Assembly: GCA_910576975.1 (NCBI GenBank)
Contig: CAJTJY010000017.1
Location: forward strand, 1-44,803
Length of the DNA stretch: 44,803 nucleotides
Direction: 5' to 3'
Origin: an uncultured Lachnospiraceae bacterium
GTDB lineage: Bacteria; Bacillota; Clostridia; Lachnospirales; Lachnospiraceae
A program made the translations under genes and the position numbers. Within the stretch, counting starts at the first letter, position 1. Every line of letters starts with the position of its first letter. The notes below the pieces were generated by a model. That model saw nothing but the letters and a program-made list of their open reading frames with translations. It had not been told where the DNA came from and did no database searches. Below are positions 8,681-15,585 of the stretch, one piece after another.

Positions 8681-9304
8681 ATGAAAAAGATAATATTTGC
8701 CACCGGCAACCAGGGAAAAATGAATGAGATCCGAAGCATTTTGTCAGATCCTGACTTAGAACTTGTTTCCATGAAAGAGGCAGGGATCGAGTTGGAGATT
8801 GTGGAGGATGGCAAGACCTTTGAGGAGAATGCCCAGATTAAGGCAGAGGCAATAGCAGCGGTGGTTTCTGCGAAAGAAGACGTGGTAGTGCTTGCGGATG
8901 ATTCCGGACTAGAAGTGGATTATCTGAATAAGGAACCAGGGATTTATTCTGCAAGGTATCTTGGAGAAGACACTTCTTATGAGGTAAAAAACCAGACGAT
9001 CTTAGAACGTTTGAAGGGAGTGCCAAAGGAGCAGCGCAGCGCAAGATTTGTATGCGCCATTGCCGCTGTCTTTGCAGATGGAGAAACCTGCGTCACCAGG
9101 GGGACGATCGAGGGTTACATTGGATGGGAAGCGGCAGGAGAAAATGGCTTTGGATATGACCCTATTTTCTATGTCGATGAATATCATTGTTCTACTGCGC
9201 AGTTGCCCCCAGAGGTTAAGAATGTGCTGAGCCATCGGGGAAAGGCGCTTCGTGCCATGAAAGAAAAGTTAGCCCAAAAATGGCAGATAAAGGTAGAATT
9301 ATGA
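8681..9304 (+). CDS. rdgB: XTP/dITP diphosphatase (RdgB/HAM1 family)
   Basis: The 207-residue protein hydrolyses non-canonical purine triphosphates (ITP, dITP, XTP) to monophosphates and so keeps them out of nucleic acids. It shows the family's opening IFATGNQGKMNEI, the ADDSGLEVDYL loop, the GFGYDPIF motif and the C-terminal LSHRGKAL. Length is normal. The stop codon overlaps the ATG of the following phosphodiesterase (ATGA), indicating translational coupling. In many Firmicutes rdgB is followed by a YfcE/YsnB-type metallophosphatase, as here. Confidence 0.95.
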   Translation: MKKIIFATGNQGKMNEIRSILSDPDLELVSMKEAGIELEIVEDGKTFEENAQIKAEAIAAVVSAKEDVVVLADDSGLEVDYLNKEPGIYSARYLGEDTSYEVKNQTILERLKGVPKEQRSARFVCAIAAVFADGETCVTRGTIEGYIGWEAAGENGFGYDPIFYVDEYHCSTAQLPPEVKNVLSHRGKALRAMKEKLAQKWQIKVEL

Positions 9305-9783
9305 GAATATTAATAGTGAGTGATACACACAAAAAACATCGGGGGCTGGAAGAGGTCATACGTTGCGCAGGGCAGATCGATCTGATGATACATCTTGGGG
9401 ATTCGGAAGGTTACGAAGATTATATTGCAGGACTGGCGGACTGCCCGCTTGAGATTGTCGCTGGCAACAATGATTTTTTCTCCGATCTGGAACGGGAAAA
9501 AGAATTAAAGATTGGAAAATATAACGTATGGATCACCCATGGGCATTATTATTATGTGGCAATGGGGATCGAGGATTTGAGAAAGGAAGCGGCAGGGCGC
9601 GGCATGGATATCGTGATGTTCGGGCATACCCACCGTCCGTTTCTGGATTGTCATAAAGGCGTTATCGCCCTGAATCCGGGAAGCGTGTCTTATCCTAGGC
9701 AGGAAGGGCATAAGCCTTCTTATGCTTTGATGGAGATCGACGAGGCGGGGGAAGCGCATTTTTCGATTCACTATCTGGATTGA
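9301..9783 (+). CDS. YfcE/YsnB-type metallophosphoesterase
   Basis: A 160-residue calcineurin-like phosphoesterase. Metal-binding motifs appear in order: SDTH (residues 7-10), LGD, GNND, THGH and GHTH. Small family members act on phosphodiesters in vitro; the cellular substrate is unknown. I start at ATG 9301, which overlaps the rdgB stop as ATGA; an in-frame ATG at 9280 lies inside rdgB and would add seven non-conserved residues. It is the last gene of a run that begins upstream with the methyltransferase. Confidence 0.9.
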   Translation: MRILIVSDTHKKHRGLEEVIRCAGQIDLMIHLGDSEGYEDYIAGLADCPLEIVAGNNDFFSDLEREKELKIGKYNVWITHGHYYYVAMGIEDLRKEAAGRGMDIVMFGHTHRPFLDCHKGVIALNPGSVSYPRQEGHKPSYALMEIDEAGEAHFSIHYLD

Positions 9784-9841
9784 TTTTGATGTGTAACAGT
9801 TTGGCGATCGCCAATATTAAGGGCGGGATTATGTTATGTTT

Positions 9842-9868
9842 GAGTTTCCCCATTTTGCAATTCAAAAT
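9842..9868. repeat. Single end of the GAGTTTCCCC repeat family
   Basis: GAGTTTCCCCATTTTGCAATTC matches one terminal inverted repeat of the element at 21965-22144 with one change in the compared stretch. No opposite end is visible nearby, so this is a fragment. Confidence 0.6.
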
Positions 9869-9948
9869 GTTATGCTGTTGCAATATCAGAAATTCTATGG
9901 TAGAGTGAAGATAACAAGTTGACAATGCATAGAATAGAGGAAAGTGTC

Positions 9949-10013
9949 AAAGAATCTATTAATTCTTTCGGCAAACTACCTGTTGCTTCTATGCGCATAG
10001 AATGGAGGAGATA
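9949..10013 (+). promoter_or_regulatory. Recurrent 5'-leader module, copy A
   Basis: AAAGAAT (9949-9955) can pair with ATTCTTT (9962-9968). AAACTACCTGTTGC follows, then the self-complementary TATGCGCATA, then AGAATGGAGGA providing the ribosome site, with ATG at 10014. The same arrangement occurs at 31506, 36806, 36885 and, on the minus strand, 21875. Confidence 0.6.
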
Positions 10014-10607
10014 ATGAAGAACAAATTTAAAAGCACGATCCTTGTTTTTGCAGTTGCCATGACCGTCCTTTTGGATCCAGCAGCAGCATTTGCTCACGGA
10101 CATGGAGGAGGGGGGCATCACAACAACACGCAGCCAACATATGCGCCTTGTCATAATGGAGGCTGTAATGTCACAGGAGAACATCGCCACGGCAATATGA
10201 ATTACAACGGGCATTCGGGTTCCTGCGTGACATATAGCCAGTGTACCGTGAAGAAATGTAAAAAAACAGGAACGCACAGTCATAATGGAGCTTATTATTG
10301 CGGATACTCGAATGGGAAAACAGTTTACAGTCAATGTACGGTGTCAGGCTGCACCAAGAATAAAAAACACAAACACAGCGGAAAGTATTATTATGGGCAT
10401 TCCAACAATTATGTAACATACAGTCAGTGTACGGTGTCGGGCTGTACCAAGACAAAAAAGCATACCCATAATGGAAATTGCTATTATGGACATTCCAATG
10501 GCAAGGTAACATATAGCCAGTGCACGGTTCCAGGGTGCACCAAGGCGAAGAAGCATAAACATCATGGGGAATGTTATTATGGACATTCCGCAATAAAATC
10601 ATATTGA
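10014..10607 (+). CDS. Secreted Cys/His repeat protein (five C-x4-C-x5-H-x-H units)
   Basis: A 197-residue exported protein of unknown family. A signal peptide covers about residues 1-27 (cleavage near AAAFA-HG), then a Gly/His stretch. Five ~31-residue repeats follow, each with C-x4-C-x5-H-x-H and usually ending in YYGHSNG..VTYSQ. The spacing is exact in every copy, including the degenerate first one, so metal binding (zinc or copper) is a reasonable inference. I start at the ATG after GGAGGA; an upstream in-frame ATG at 10002 is the ribosome site itself. It is followed by a strong terminator and is probably monocistronic. Confidence 0.75.
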   Translation: MKNKFKSTILVFAVAMTVLLDPAAAFAHGHGGGGHHNNTQPTYAPCHNGGCNVTGEHRHGNMNYNGHSGSCVTYSQCTVKKCKKTGTHSHNGAYYCGYSNGKTVYSQCTVSGCTKNKKHKHSGKYYYGHSNNYVTYSQCTVSGCTKTKKHTHNGNCYYGHSNGKVTYSQCTVPGCTKAKKHKHHGECYYGHSAIKSY

Positions 10608-10638
10608 CGGAGATTTTGTACTGAAATCAAAATAGGAA

Positions 10639-10693
10639 AGCTCTCCTGGGCAAGCGTTATCATCATTGATTTTTTGCTCAGGAGGGCTTTTTT
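10639..10693 (+). terminator. Rho-independent terminator
   Basis: AGCTCTCCTGGGCAA (10639-10653) pairs with TTGCTCAGGAGGGCT (10674-10688) with minor mismatches. A run of seven T follows. It ends the Cys/His repeat gene. Confidence 0.85.
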
Positions 10694-10697
10694 TATT

Positions 10698-10746
10698 CTA
10701 TAGGAAAAACGCTTTTACGCCTTAGCATGAAAGGTCTTTCCTATAG
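10698..10746. repeat. Inverted repeat CTATAGGAAA
   Basis: CTATAGGAAA (10698-10707) and TTTCCTATAG (10737-10746) form a perfect 10-bp inverted repeat around 29 bases. It lies in the otherwise empty stretch 10694-10875 between convergent genes. Function is unknown; it could serve as terminator for the minus-strand gene. Confidence 0.5.
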
Positions 10747-10875
10747 AGTAAAAATAATATGCGCAGGGTCTTTCCTGGCGAAGCGAGGATATTCTCATAA
10801 GAAGAAAATATTGCCATAATTTTTTCTGATATCCGGAATCCTGCCAAGGATATTTGTTGTTTTGTGGATTAAAAA

Positions 10876-11895
10876 TTATTTCTGAGTCACGATGACGCGC
10901 ATCCGGCTTTTAACGCCGTCCTCACTGGCATAAATGTAAGCTTTGCCAGCATCATGCGCAAAGACGGTGCCATTTTCGTCTACTGATGCGATGCAGGTGT
11001 TTGAACTTGAGTATACAGGCTGATTGCCAGAGGAGACAAGTGCTTTTATGTGTTTTTTGGCTCCAACTGCAAGTGTGATCTCGCTTTTTTCAAACGTGAC
11101 TGTGGGCTTTTTTACAATCACCTCACAAGTCTTGCTGACGCCGTCTACCGTTACAGTGATGGTTGCCGTGCCGTTCTTTATGGTGGTCACGTTTCCATTG
11201 TCGTCTACCGTAGCGACACTTTTTTTATTGCTCTTCCATTTGGGGATGCTTTTAGAGGTGGATTTTACAATCAGACGGAACCTACGGTTCCGATAGAGGT
11301 TGACAGAGCTTTTGCTAAGATAAAGTTGTGGTTTTTTCACAGTGACAATGCAGCTTTCCGTTGTTCCGTCTGCGGAAGCTAAGATGGTTGCCGTACCTGG
11401 TTTTTTTGCTGTGATCACTCCATTGCCGTCCACGGTTGCCACGCTTTTTTTATTGGAGCGGAAAGTGACAGGGCGTCCTGTGGACGCAGTGGCGGATAGT
11501 TTGGCGCAATATCCGTTTTCCAGTGATATCGACCTGGCGCTTAGCTGGATCTTGGTGGCTGCCACCCGGACCGTGCAGCTTGCCTCTCCGTTTTTGATTT
11601 TTGCGGTGATCCTTGCCGTGCCAGCTTTTTTTGCGGTAATTTTTCCATACGTGTTTACGGATGCGACTTTTGAATTATTGGAAGAAAAAGAAGGCTTTTT
11701 TCCTGTAGAAGTGATGGCGGCAAGATAACATTCTTCTCCAATATTCATGACTTTGGAATAGCTGTTTAAAATTACAAAGCCAAGACTGGGCGCTGCCTGT
11801 GCCTCGAAAGAGGGAATCATTGAAGAGAATAATACGGATACAAGTACGAATACAGCGATTGTTGCGTGTAAGAATTTATTATTTTTTGCAGACAT
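10876..11895 (-). CDS. Secreted protein with four BIG2 (Ig-like) domains
   Basis: A 339-residue protein with a signal peptide (AVFVLVSVLFSSMIPSFEAQA) followed by four tandem ~75-residue bacterial Ig-like group 2 domains. Each ends in a SNxxVASV.D.NG.I.AKKAGTA-type signature. There is no sortase motif, membrane anchor or choline-binding repeat, so it is probably released or held by other means. BIG2 domains are common in surface adhesins and cell-wall proteins. The start is ATG 11895, six codons inside the longest frame, because TGGAGGAA precedes it. It is transcribed against the Cys/His repeat gene. Confidence 0.85.
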   Translation of the reverse strand: MSAKNNKFLHATIAVFVLVSVLFSSMIPSFEAQAAPSLGFVILNSYSKVMNIGEECYLAAITSTGKKPSFSSNNSKVASVNTYGKITAKKAGTARITAKIKNGEASCTVRVAATKIQLSARSISLENGYCAKLSATASTGRPVTFRSNKKSVATVDGNGVITAKKPGTATILASADGTTESCIVTVKKPQLYLSKSSVNLYRNRRFRLIVKSTSKSIPKWKSNKKSVATVDDNGNVTTIKNGTATITVTVDGVSKTCEVIVKKPTVTFEKSEITLAVGAKKHIKALVSSGNQPVYSSSNTCIASVDENGTVFAHDAGKAYIYASEDGVKSRMRVIVTQK

Positions 11896-11980
11896 TGAAT
11901 TCCTCCATTTCATAAAAGGCAGGAATTCCGGCAGGCATCCATATGCCGAACGTAACTGGCTTAGAATGCCTGAAATCAGA

Positions 11981-11999
11981 AATCACAGATTCTGTGATT
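11981..11999. promoter_or_regulatory. Perfect palindrome, possible operator
   Basis: AATCACAGATTCTGTGATT is a 19-bp perfect palindrome with one central base. It lies 86 bp upstream of the BIG2 gene start. It resembles a dimeric regulator site in shape only; the regulator is unknown. Confidence 0.35.
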
Positions 12000-12062
12000 G
12001 GTTTAATATAACATGGAACAGGTGATTTGTAAAGAGCAAAAATGAATATATTCGTGCTACAG

Positions 12063-12099
12063 CCCCCTTTTGAACAAGTGAATACTTTACAAAAGGGGG
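12063..12099. repeat. Inverted repeat enclosing AACAAGTGAATA
   Basis: CCCCCTTTTG (12063-12072) and CAAAAGGGGG (12090-12099) form a 10-bp stem. The loop holds AACAAGTGAATA, also found near positions 51 and 43667. It lies between two minus-strand genes, just after the CPBP stop, and may help end that transcript, although no T-run follows. Confidence 0.55.
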
Positions 12100-12125
12100 A
12101 GACTCAAGTAAAACTGCGTGTTCTT

Positions 12126-13013
12126 TTAGCTTGCATATTTTTGATATGCCTCAGGCATTGGAGTGCGTGCTTTAGTCCCGCTATGATACAAAAATACTCC
12201 AGCTGTTGTTGCCAATACGGCGGCGGCAAAGATTGCAAGATGGATCCATATGGAATCGCCGCTGTAGGAGAAGTATTCTGGTGCAAAAGTTCCCCAGAGG
12301 TTGAACAGCATATGAAACAGGATCGACAGGTAAATGCTTTTGCCTTGAAAGCATACATAGCCGCAGAATATTCCTACGACAAAAGCATAAGCGCCTTGAA
12401 TCACATTGCCATGGAAAGCGCCGAACAGAAATGCCTGCAGCAAGTTAGCTGCGAAAAAGGGCATTGCTTTTGTGGCATATTTCAATGTGACGCCTCGAAA
12501 GATCAGTTCTTCGCTGATGGGAGCAATCAAGATGGAGTAAAGGGCGAGAAGCGGGGTGACATTTCCAAATCCAATGTTTTTCATCAGATCATCATAAGTT
12601 TGATACCACGCCGGATTTATAGCGGCAAGGAGCGCCATCAAATAAGTGGATAGGTACTGCATTGCGATCATCAGGAGCACGAGTCCTGCCAAGGTTTTAA
12701 GATTTAGAATCGACGACAATGCTCTGCGGGGCTGTTTTTTGGGCACGAACCGCTTCCAGTACCAGAATCCCAAGGCAAATGCTGCAATCACCGCATAAAC
12801 GGCAGAGATTGCTGCAAGAAACTGGCTGTCCATAATAACGTCTATGATGCGGTTGGGATCTGTCATATGGTCAAGGAATTGGGGATCGGAGGCGATTGCC
12901 AGGATCAGTTTTAAAATCACGGCTGCAAATGATACGATAATCTGGATCCCGAAGGCAAGGAGCACTGGGAGCAGGCAGAATAAGATGCTGCCGGTTTTTT
13001 TTAATATCTTCAT
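12126..13013 (-). CDS. CPBP-family intramembrane glutamic endopeptidase
   Basis: A 295-residue polytopic membrane protein with about eight hydrophobic segments. The CPBP (Abi/CAAX protease-like) motifs are all present: EELIFR (EExxxR), FGAFH (FxxxH) and HMLFN (HxxxN). Family members cleave proteins or prenylated peptides within the membrane; in Firmicutes many protect bacteriocin producers or process membrane proteins. The substrate is unknown. I start at ATG 13013, preceded by AAAGGGG; a longer frame to 13142 lacks a ribosome site and reads through the promoter. It is monocistronic, with a good promoter at 13059-13087. Confidence 0.87.
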   Translation of the reverse strand: MKILKKTGSILFCLLPVLLAFGIQIIVSFAAVILKLILAIASDPQFLDHMTDPNRIIDVIMDSQFLAAISAVYAVIAAFALGFWYWKRFVPKKQPRRALSSILNLKTLAGLVLLMIAMQYLSTYLMALLAAINPAWYQTYDDLMKNIGFGNVTPLLALYSILIAPISEELIFRGVTLKYATKAMPFFAANLLQAFLFGAFHGNVIQGAYAFVVGIFCGYVCFQGKSIYLSILFHMLFNLWGTFAPEYFSYSGDSIWIHLAIFAAAVLATTAGVFLYHSGTKARTPMPEAYQKYAS

Positions 13014-13058
13014 ATTGGTAAAACCCCTTTCTGGTTCAGTTTGTTTTGTGATTCTATC

Positions 13059-13087
13059 ATTGTAACAATACAGAGAAAGAATTGCAA
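13059..13087 (-). promoter_or_regulatory. Sigma-A promoter of the CPBP gene
   Basis: On the minus strand TTGCAA (13082-13087), a 17-bp spacer and TACAAT (13059-13064). It lies 46 bp upstream of the chosen start. Confidence 0.65.
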
Positions 13088-13160
13088 TGGAAACGCAAAT
13101 CATTCTGAAAAATAAGGGGAAATCTGTTGCATTTTTCGCCATATTGTTATAAGATACAGA

Positions 13161-13288
13161 TTGGCGTATATTTATACAATTTTACTATGAAAGCATGTGC
13201 GAGATTCATTTTGTGCAAGGAGCGGCTCTCCTATAGATTGAGAGCATCCATGCGGCGATGGATGGCAAAGACAGGAGGATTTATATTT
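13161..13288 (+). promoter_or_regulatory. Promoter and structured leader of the ABC transporter operon
   Basis: TTGGCG (13161-13166), a 16-bp spacer and TACTAT (13183-13188) form a plausible promoter. The transcribed leader holds two hairpins: GCTCTC with GAGAGC, and CATCCAT with ATGGATG around GCGGCG. I see no T-box or known riboswitch core. The ribosome site AGGAGG lies at about 13273. Confidence 0.45.
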
Positions 13289-14089
13289 ATGAAAAATTGG
13301 AAGAAATTAACAGCGATATTGGCGACAGGAGTTTTGGCTGCTGGTCTTTTGGGATGCGGAGTTCCGGCAAATACCGTGCATGCTCCGGAAGACATGTCTG
13401 GAAAGAAGATTGGCGTGCAGCTTGGGACCACGGGAGACACCTTGGTGACAGATGAATTTGGCAAGGACAACGGCACTAAGATTGAACGTTATAAAAAGGG
13501 CGCAGATGCCGTGCAGTCTTTAAAACAGGGAAAAATTGACTGCGTGGTTATCGATTCAGAGCCAGCCAAGGCATTTATTGACCAAAATAAAGATCTGACG
13601 ATCTTGGAAACCGAATATACGGACGAAGAGTATGCAATCGCAATTGCCAAGGACAATACGGAATTGAAAGATAAAATCAATGGAGCGCTTGGGGAATTAA
13701 AAGAAGACGGCACCCTGGATCAGATTATGGCGAATTATACGGGCGACGATACCATGGGAACTTGCCCTTATGAATCCCCGGAAGACGTGGACACTTCCAA
13801 CGGGAAGCTGGTCATGGCGACCAACGCGGCATTTAAGCCTTATGAGTATTATGAGGATAATAAGATCGTAGGCATAGATGCGGAAATGGCTCAGGCAGTG
13901 GCAGACAAGCTTGGAATGGAACTGGAAATCCTGGATATGGATTTCGACGCCATCATCAATGCGGTGCAGTCTGGAAAGGCAGACATTGGCGTGGCAGGAA
14001 TGACCGTAAATGAGGAGCGGCTTCAAAGCATTGACTTCAGTGATACTTACGCCAAGGCAAAACAGGTGATCATTGTCCGTTCAAAATAG
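13289..14089 (+). CDS. Amino-acid ABC transporter solute-binding lipoprotein, halves in permuted order
   Basis: A 266-residue lipoprotein with signal and lipobox ending LLGCG (Cys near 23). The mature part reads in swapped order. Residues ~36-150 (SGKKIGVQLGTTGD, KQGKIDCVVIDSEPAKAF, DEEYAIAIAKDN, ELKEDGTLDQIM) match the second lobe and C-terminal helix of SBP_bac_3 proteins. Residues ~170-266 (GKLVMATNAAFKPYEYY, IVGIDAEMAQAVADKLG, DFDAIINAVQSGKADIG, VNEERLQSIDFSDTYA) match the first lobe that normally comes first. Length is about normal, so this is a rearrangement, not a duplication. It is followed directly by permease and ATPase genes, so it should still bind a polar amino acid. I start at the ATG after CAGGAGGA. 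Confidence 0.9.
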   Translation: MKNWKKLTAILATGVLAAGLLGCGVPANTVHAPEDMSGKKIGVQLGTTGDTLVTDEFGKDNGTKIERYKKGADAVQSLKQGKIDCVVIDSEPAKAFIDQNKDLTILETEYTDEEYAIAIAKDNTELKDKINGALGELKEDGTLDQIMANYTGDDTMGTCPYESPEDVDTSNGKLVMATNAAFKPYEYYEDNKIVGIDAEMAQAVADKLGMELEILDMDFDAIINAVQSGKADIGVAGMTVNEERLQSIDFSDTYAKAKQVIIVRSK

Positions 14090-14103
14090 GAGGAAATGTC
14101 CAA

Positions 14104-14793
14104 GTGCAGAGCTTTATGGATGAATTTACACTGAATTTTATAGAGGGCAATCGGTATCAGTACATAATCGAAGGATTAATCAATACCCTGATCATCTCTC
14201 TGTTTGCAGTATTGGTAGGAATTGCCATTGGATTTTTGGTGGCGATTATCCGTTCCAGCCATGATAAGACTGGGCATATGAAATTTGCCAATTTCCTGTG
14301 CAGAATCTATCTTACCGTGATGCGGGGAACGCCTACGATGATTCAGCTTCTGATCATTTACTATGTGATATTTGCAACAGTAAATATACCAAAGATTTTC
14401 GTTGCAGTGGTGGCGTTTGGATTGAATTCCGGCGCTTATGTGGCTGAGATTGTCCGTTCCGGCATTATGTCCGTCGATGAAGGACAGTTTGAAGCAGGAC
14501 GCAGCCTGGGACTGAGCTACCGGCAGACGATGCGGTTCATTATTATGCCACAGGCGTTTAAAAATGTGCTTCCGGCTTTAGGAAATGAATTTATCGTGTT
14601 GTTAAAGGAGACCTCCATCAGCGGTTATATCGGGTTGACAGATTTGACACACGGCGGAGATATTATAAGAGGAATTACATTTTCGGCGTTTATGCCGCTG
14701 ATTGCGGTTGCCTTAATTTATCTGTTGTTGGTAACGGGGCTTTCCTGGTGCGTCAACAAGCTGGAGAGGAGGCTTAGAGTCAATGAGCGGTAA
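14104..14793 (+). CDS. Amino-acid ABC transporter permease (HisM/GlnP type)
   Basis: A 229-residue inner-membrane protein with about five transmembrane segments. It contains the polar-amino-acid permease signature RGTPTMIQLLIIYY and the cytoplasmic EAA loop (EAGRSLGLSYRQTMRFIIMPQA) that docks the ATPase. The likely start is GTG 14104 with AGGAGG about 10 bp upstream; ATG 14116 is an alternative. It lies 14 bp after the binding-protein gene, and its end overlaps the ATPase gene by 11 bp. It probably works as a homodimer, since only one permease gene is present. Confidence 0.93.
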   Translation: MQSFMDEFTLNFIEGNRYQYIIEGLINTLIISLFAVLVGIAIGFLVAIIRSSHDKTGHMKFANFLCRIYLTVMRGTPTMIQLLIIYYVIFATVNIPKIFVAVVAFGLNSGAYVAEIVRSGIMSVDEGQFEAGRSLGLSYRQTMRFIIMPQAFKNVLPALGNEFIVLLKETSISGYIGLTDLTHGGDIIRGITFSAFMPLIAVALIYLLLVTGLSWCVNKLERRLRVNER

Positions 14794-15520
14794 GGTATTG
14801 CTGGAAACAAAAGAATTAGAGAAGAAGTTTGGCGATCATCAGGTGCTTCGTGGAATCAGCACCAAGATTTGCCAAGGCGAAGTGGTGGCCATTATTGGGC
14901 CTTCTGGATGCGGAAAATCTACGTTTCTGCGTTCTCTGAACTTGCTTGAGACGCCTACAGGAGGAAGCGTGATCTTTGAGGGCAAAGAGATTACCGCCCC
15001 TGGCACGGATGTAAATAGAATCCGCCAGAAGATCGGCATGGTGTTTCAGCAGTTTAATCTGTTTGCCAATTTAAGCATCCAGGATAATATCACCCTGGCT
15101 CCGGTAAAATTAGGGCTGATGAGCAAGGAGGAAGCACAGAGGCGCGCAAAAGAATTGTTAGAGCGCGTCGGGCTTCCGGACAAGGCAGATGCTTATCCGG
15201 CAATGCTCTCTGGCGGGCAAAAGCAAAGAATTGCCATTGCGCGATCTCTGGCAATGAATCCAGATGTGATGCTTTTTGACGAGCCTACTTCGGCTTTGGA
15301 TCCAGAAATGGTAGGAGAAGTATTAGGATTGATGAAAGACCTTGCAGCAGACGGCATGACTATGGTGGTGGTGACCCACGAGATGGGATTTGCCAGAGAG
15401 GTGGCGTCCAGGGTGCTGTTTATTGACGAGGGCGTGATCTGTGAAGAGAATGCGCCGCAGGAATTTTTTGAACATCCAAAAAATCAAAGATTGCGGTACT
15501 TTTTATCAAAAGTATTGTAA
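14783..15520 (+). CDS. Amino-acid ABC transporter ATP-binding protein (GlnQ/HisP type)
   Basis: A 245-residue ABC ATPase. It shows Walker A GPSGCGKST at about residue 39, the Q-loop VFQQFNLF, the signature LSGGQKQR, Walker B VMLFDEPTSALDP and the H-loop VVTHEMGF. These features and the length match polar amino-acid uptake ATPases. Its GGAGG ribosome site lies inside the end of the permease gene, giving translational coupling. It is the last gene of the three-gene operon; a terminator follows 11 bp after the stop. Confidence 0.95.
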   Translation: MSGKVLLETKELEKKFGDHQVLRGISTKICQGEVVAIIGPSGCGKSTFLRSLNLLETPTGGSVIFEGKEITAPGTDVNRIRQKIGMVFQQFNLFANLSIQDNITLAPVKLGLMSKEEAQRRAKELLERVGLPDKADAYPAMLSGGQKQRIAIARSLAMNPDVMLFDEPTSALDPEMVGEVLGLMKDLAADGMTMVVVTHEMGFAREVASRVLFIDEGVICEENAPQEFFEHPKNQRLRYFLSKVL

Positions 15521-15531
15521 AATGGTATCAG

Positions 15532-15568
15532 AAGGGCGCCAGATGGAGGGATCCACGGCGTCCTTTTC
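15532..15568 (+). terminator. Rho-independent terminator
   Basis: AAGGGCGCC (15532-15540) pairs with GGCGTCCTT (15557-15565, one G-U), followed by TTC. It separates the ABC transporter operon from dnaE. Confidence 0.65.
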
Positions 15569-15585
15569 TCGAAGGGAGGGAACAT

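Noticed and set aside
9801..9814. TTGGCGATCGCCAA palindrome containing the GCGATCGC octamer
   Set aside because: A single copy in the window; HIP1-type octamers are meaningful only when highly abundant.
12042..12653. 203-codon plus-strand frame
   Set aside because: It is antisense to the CPBP protease, which has all family motifs and a promoter; the plus frame has no recognisable features.
13189..13288. T-box or amino-acid riboswitch before the ABC transporter
   Set aside because: No T-box sequence, no anti-terminator pair and no lysine or glycine riboswitch core; only two simple hairpins.
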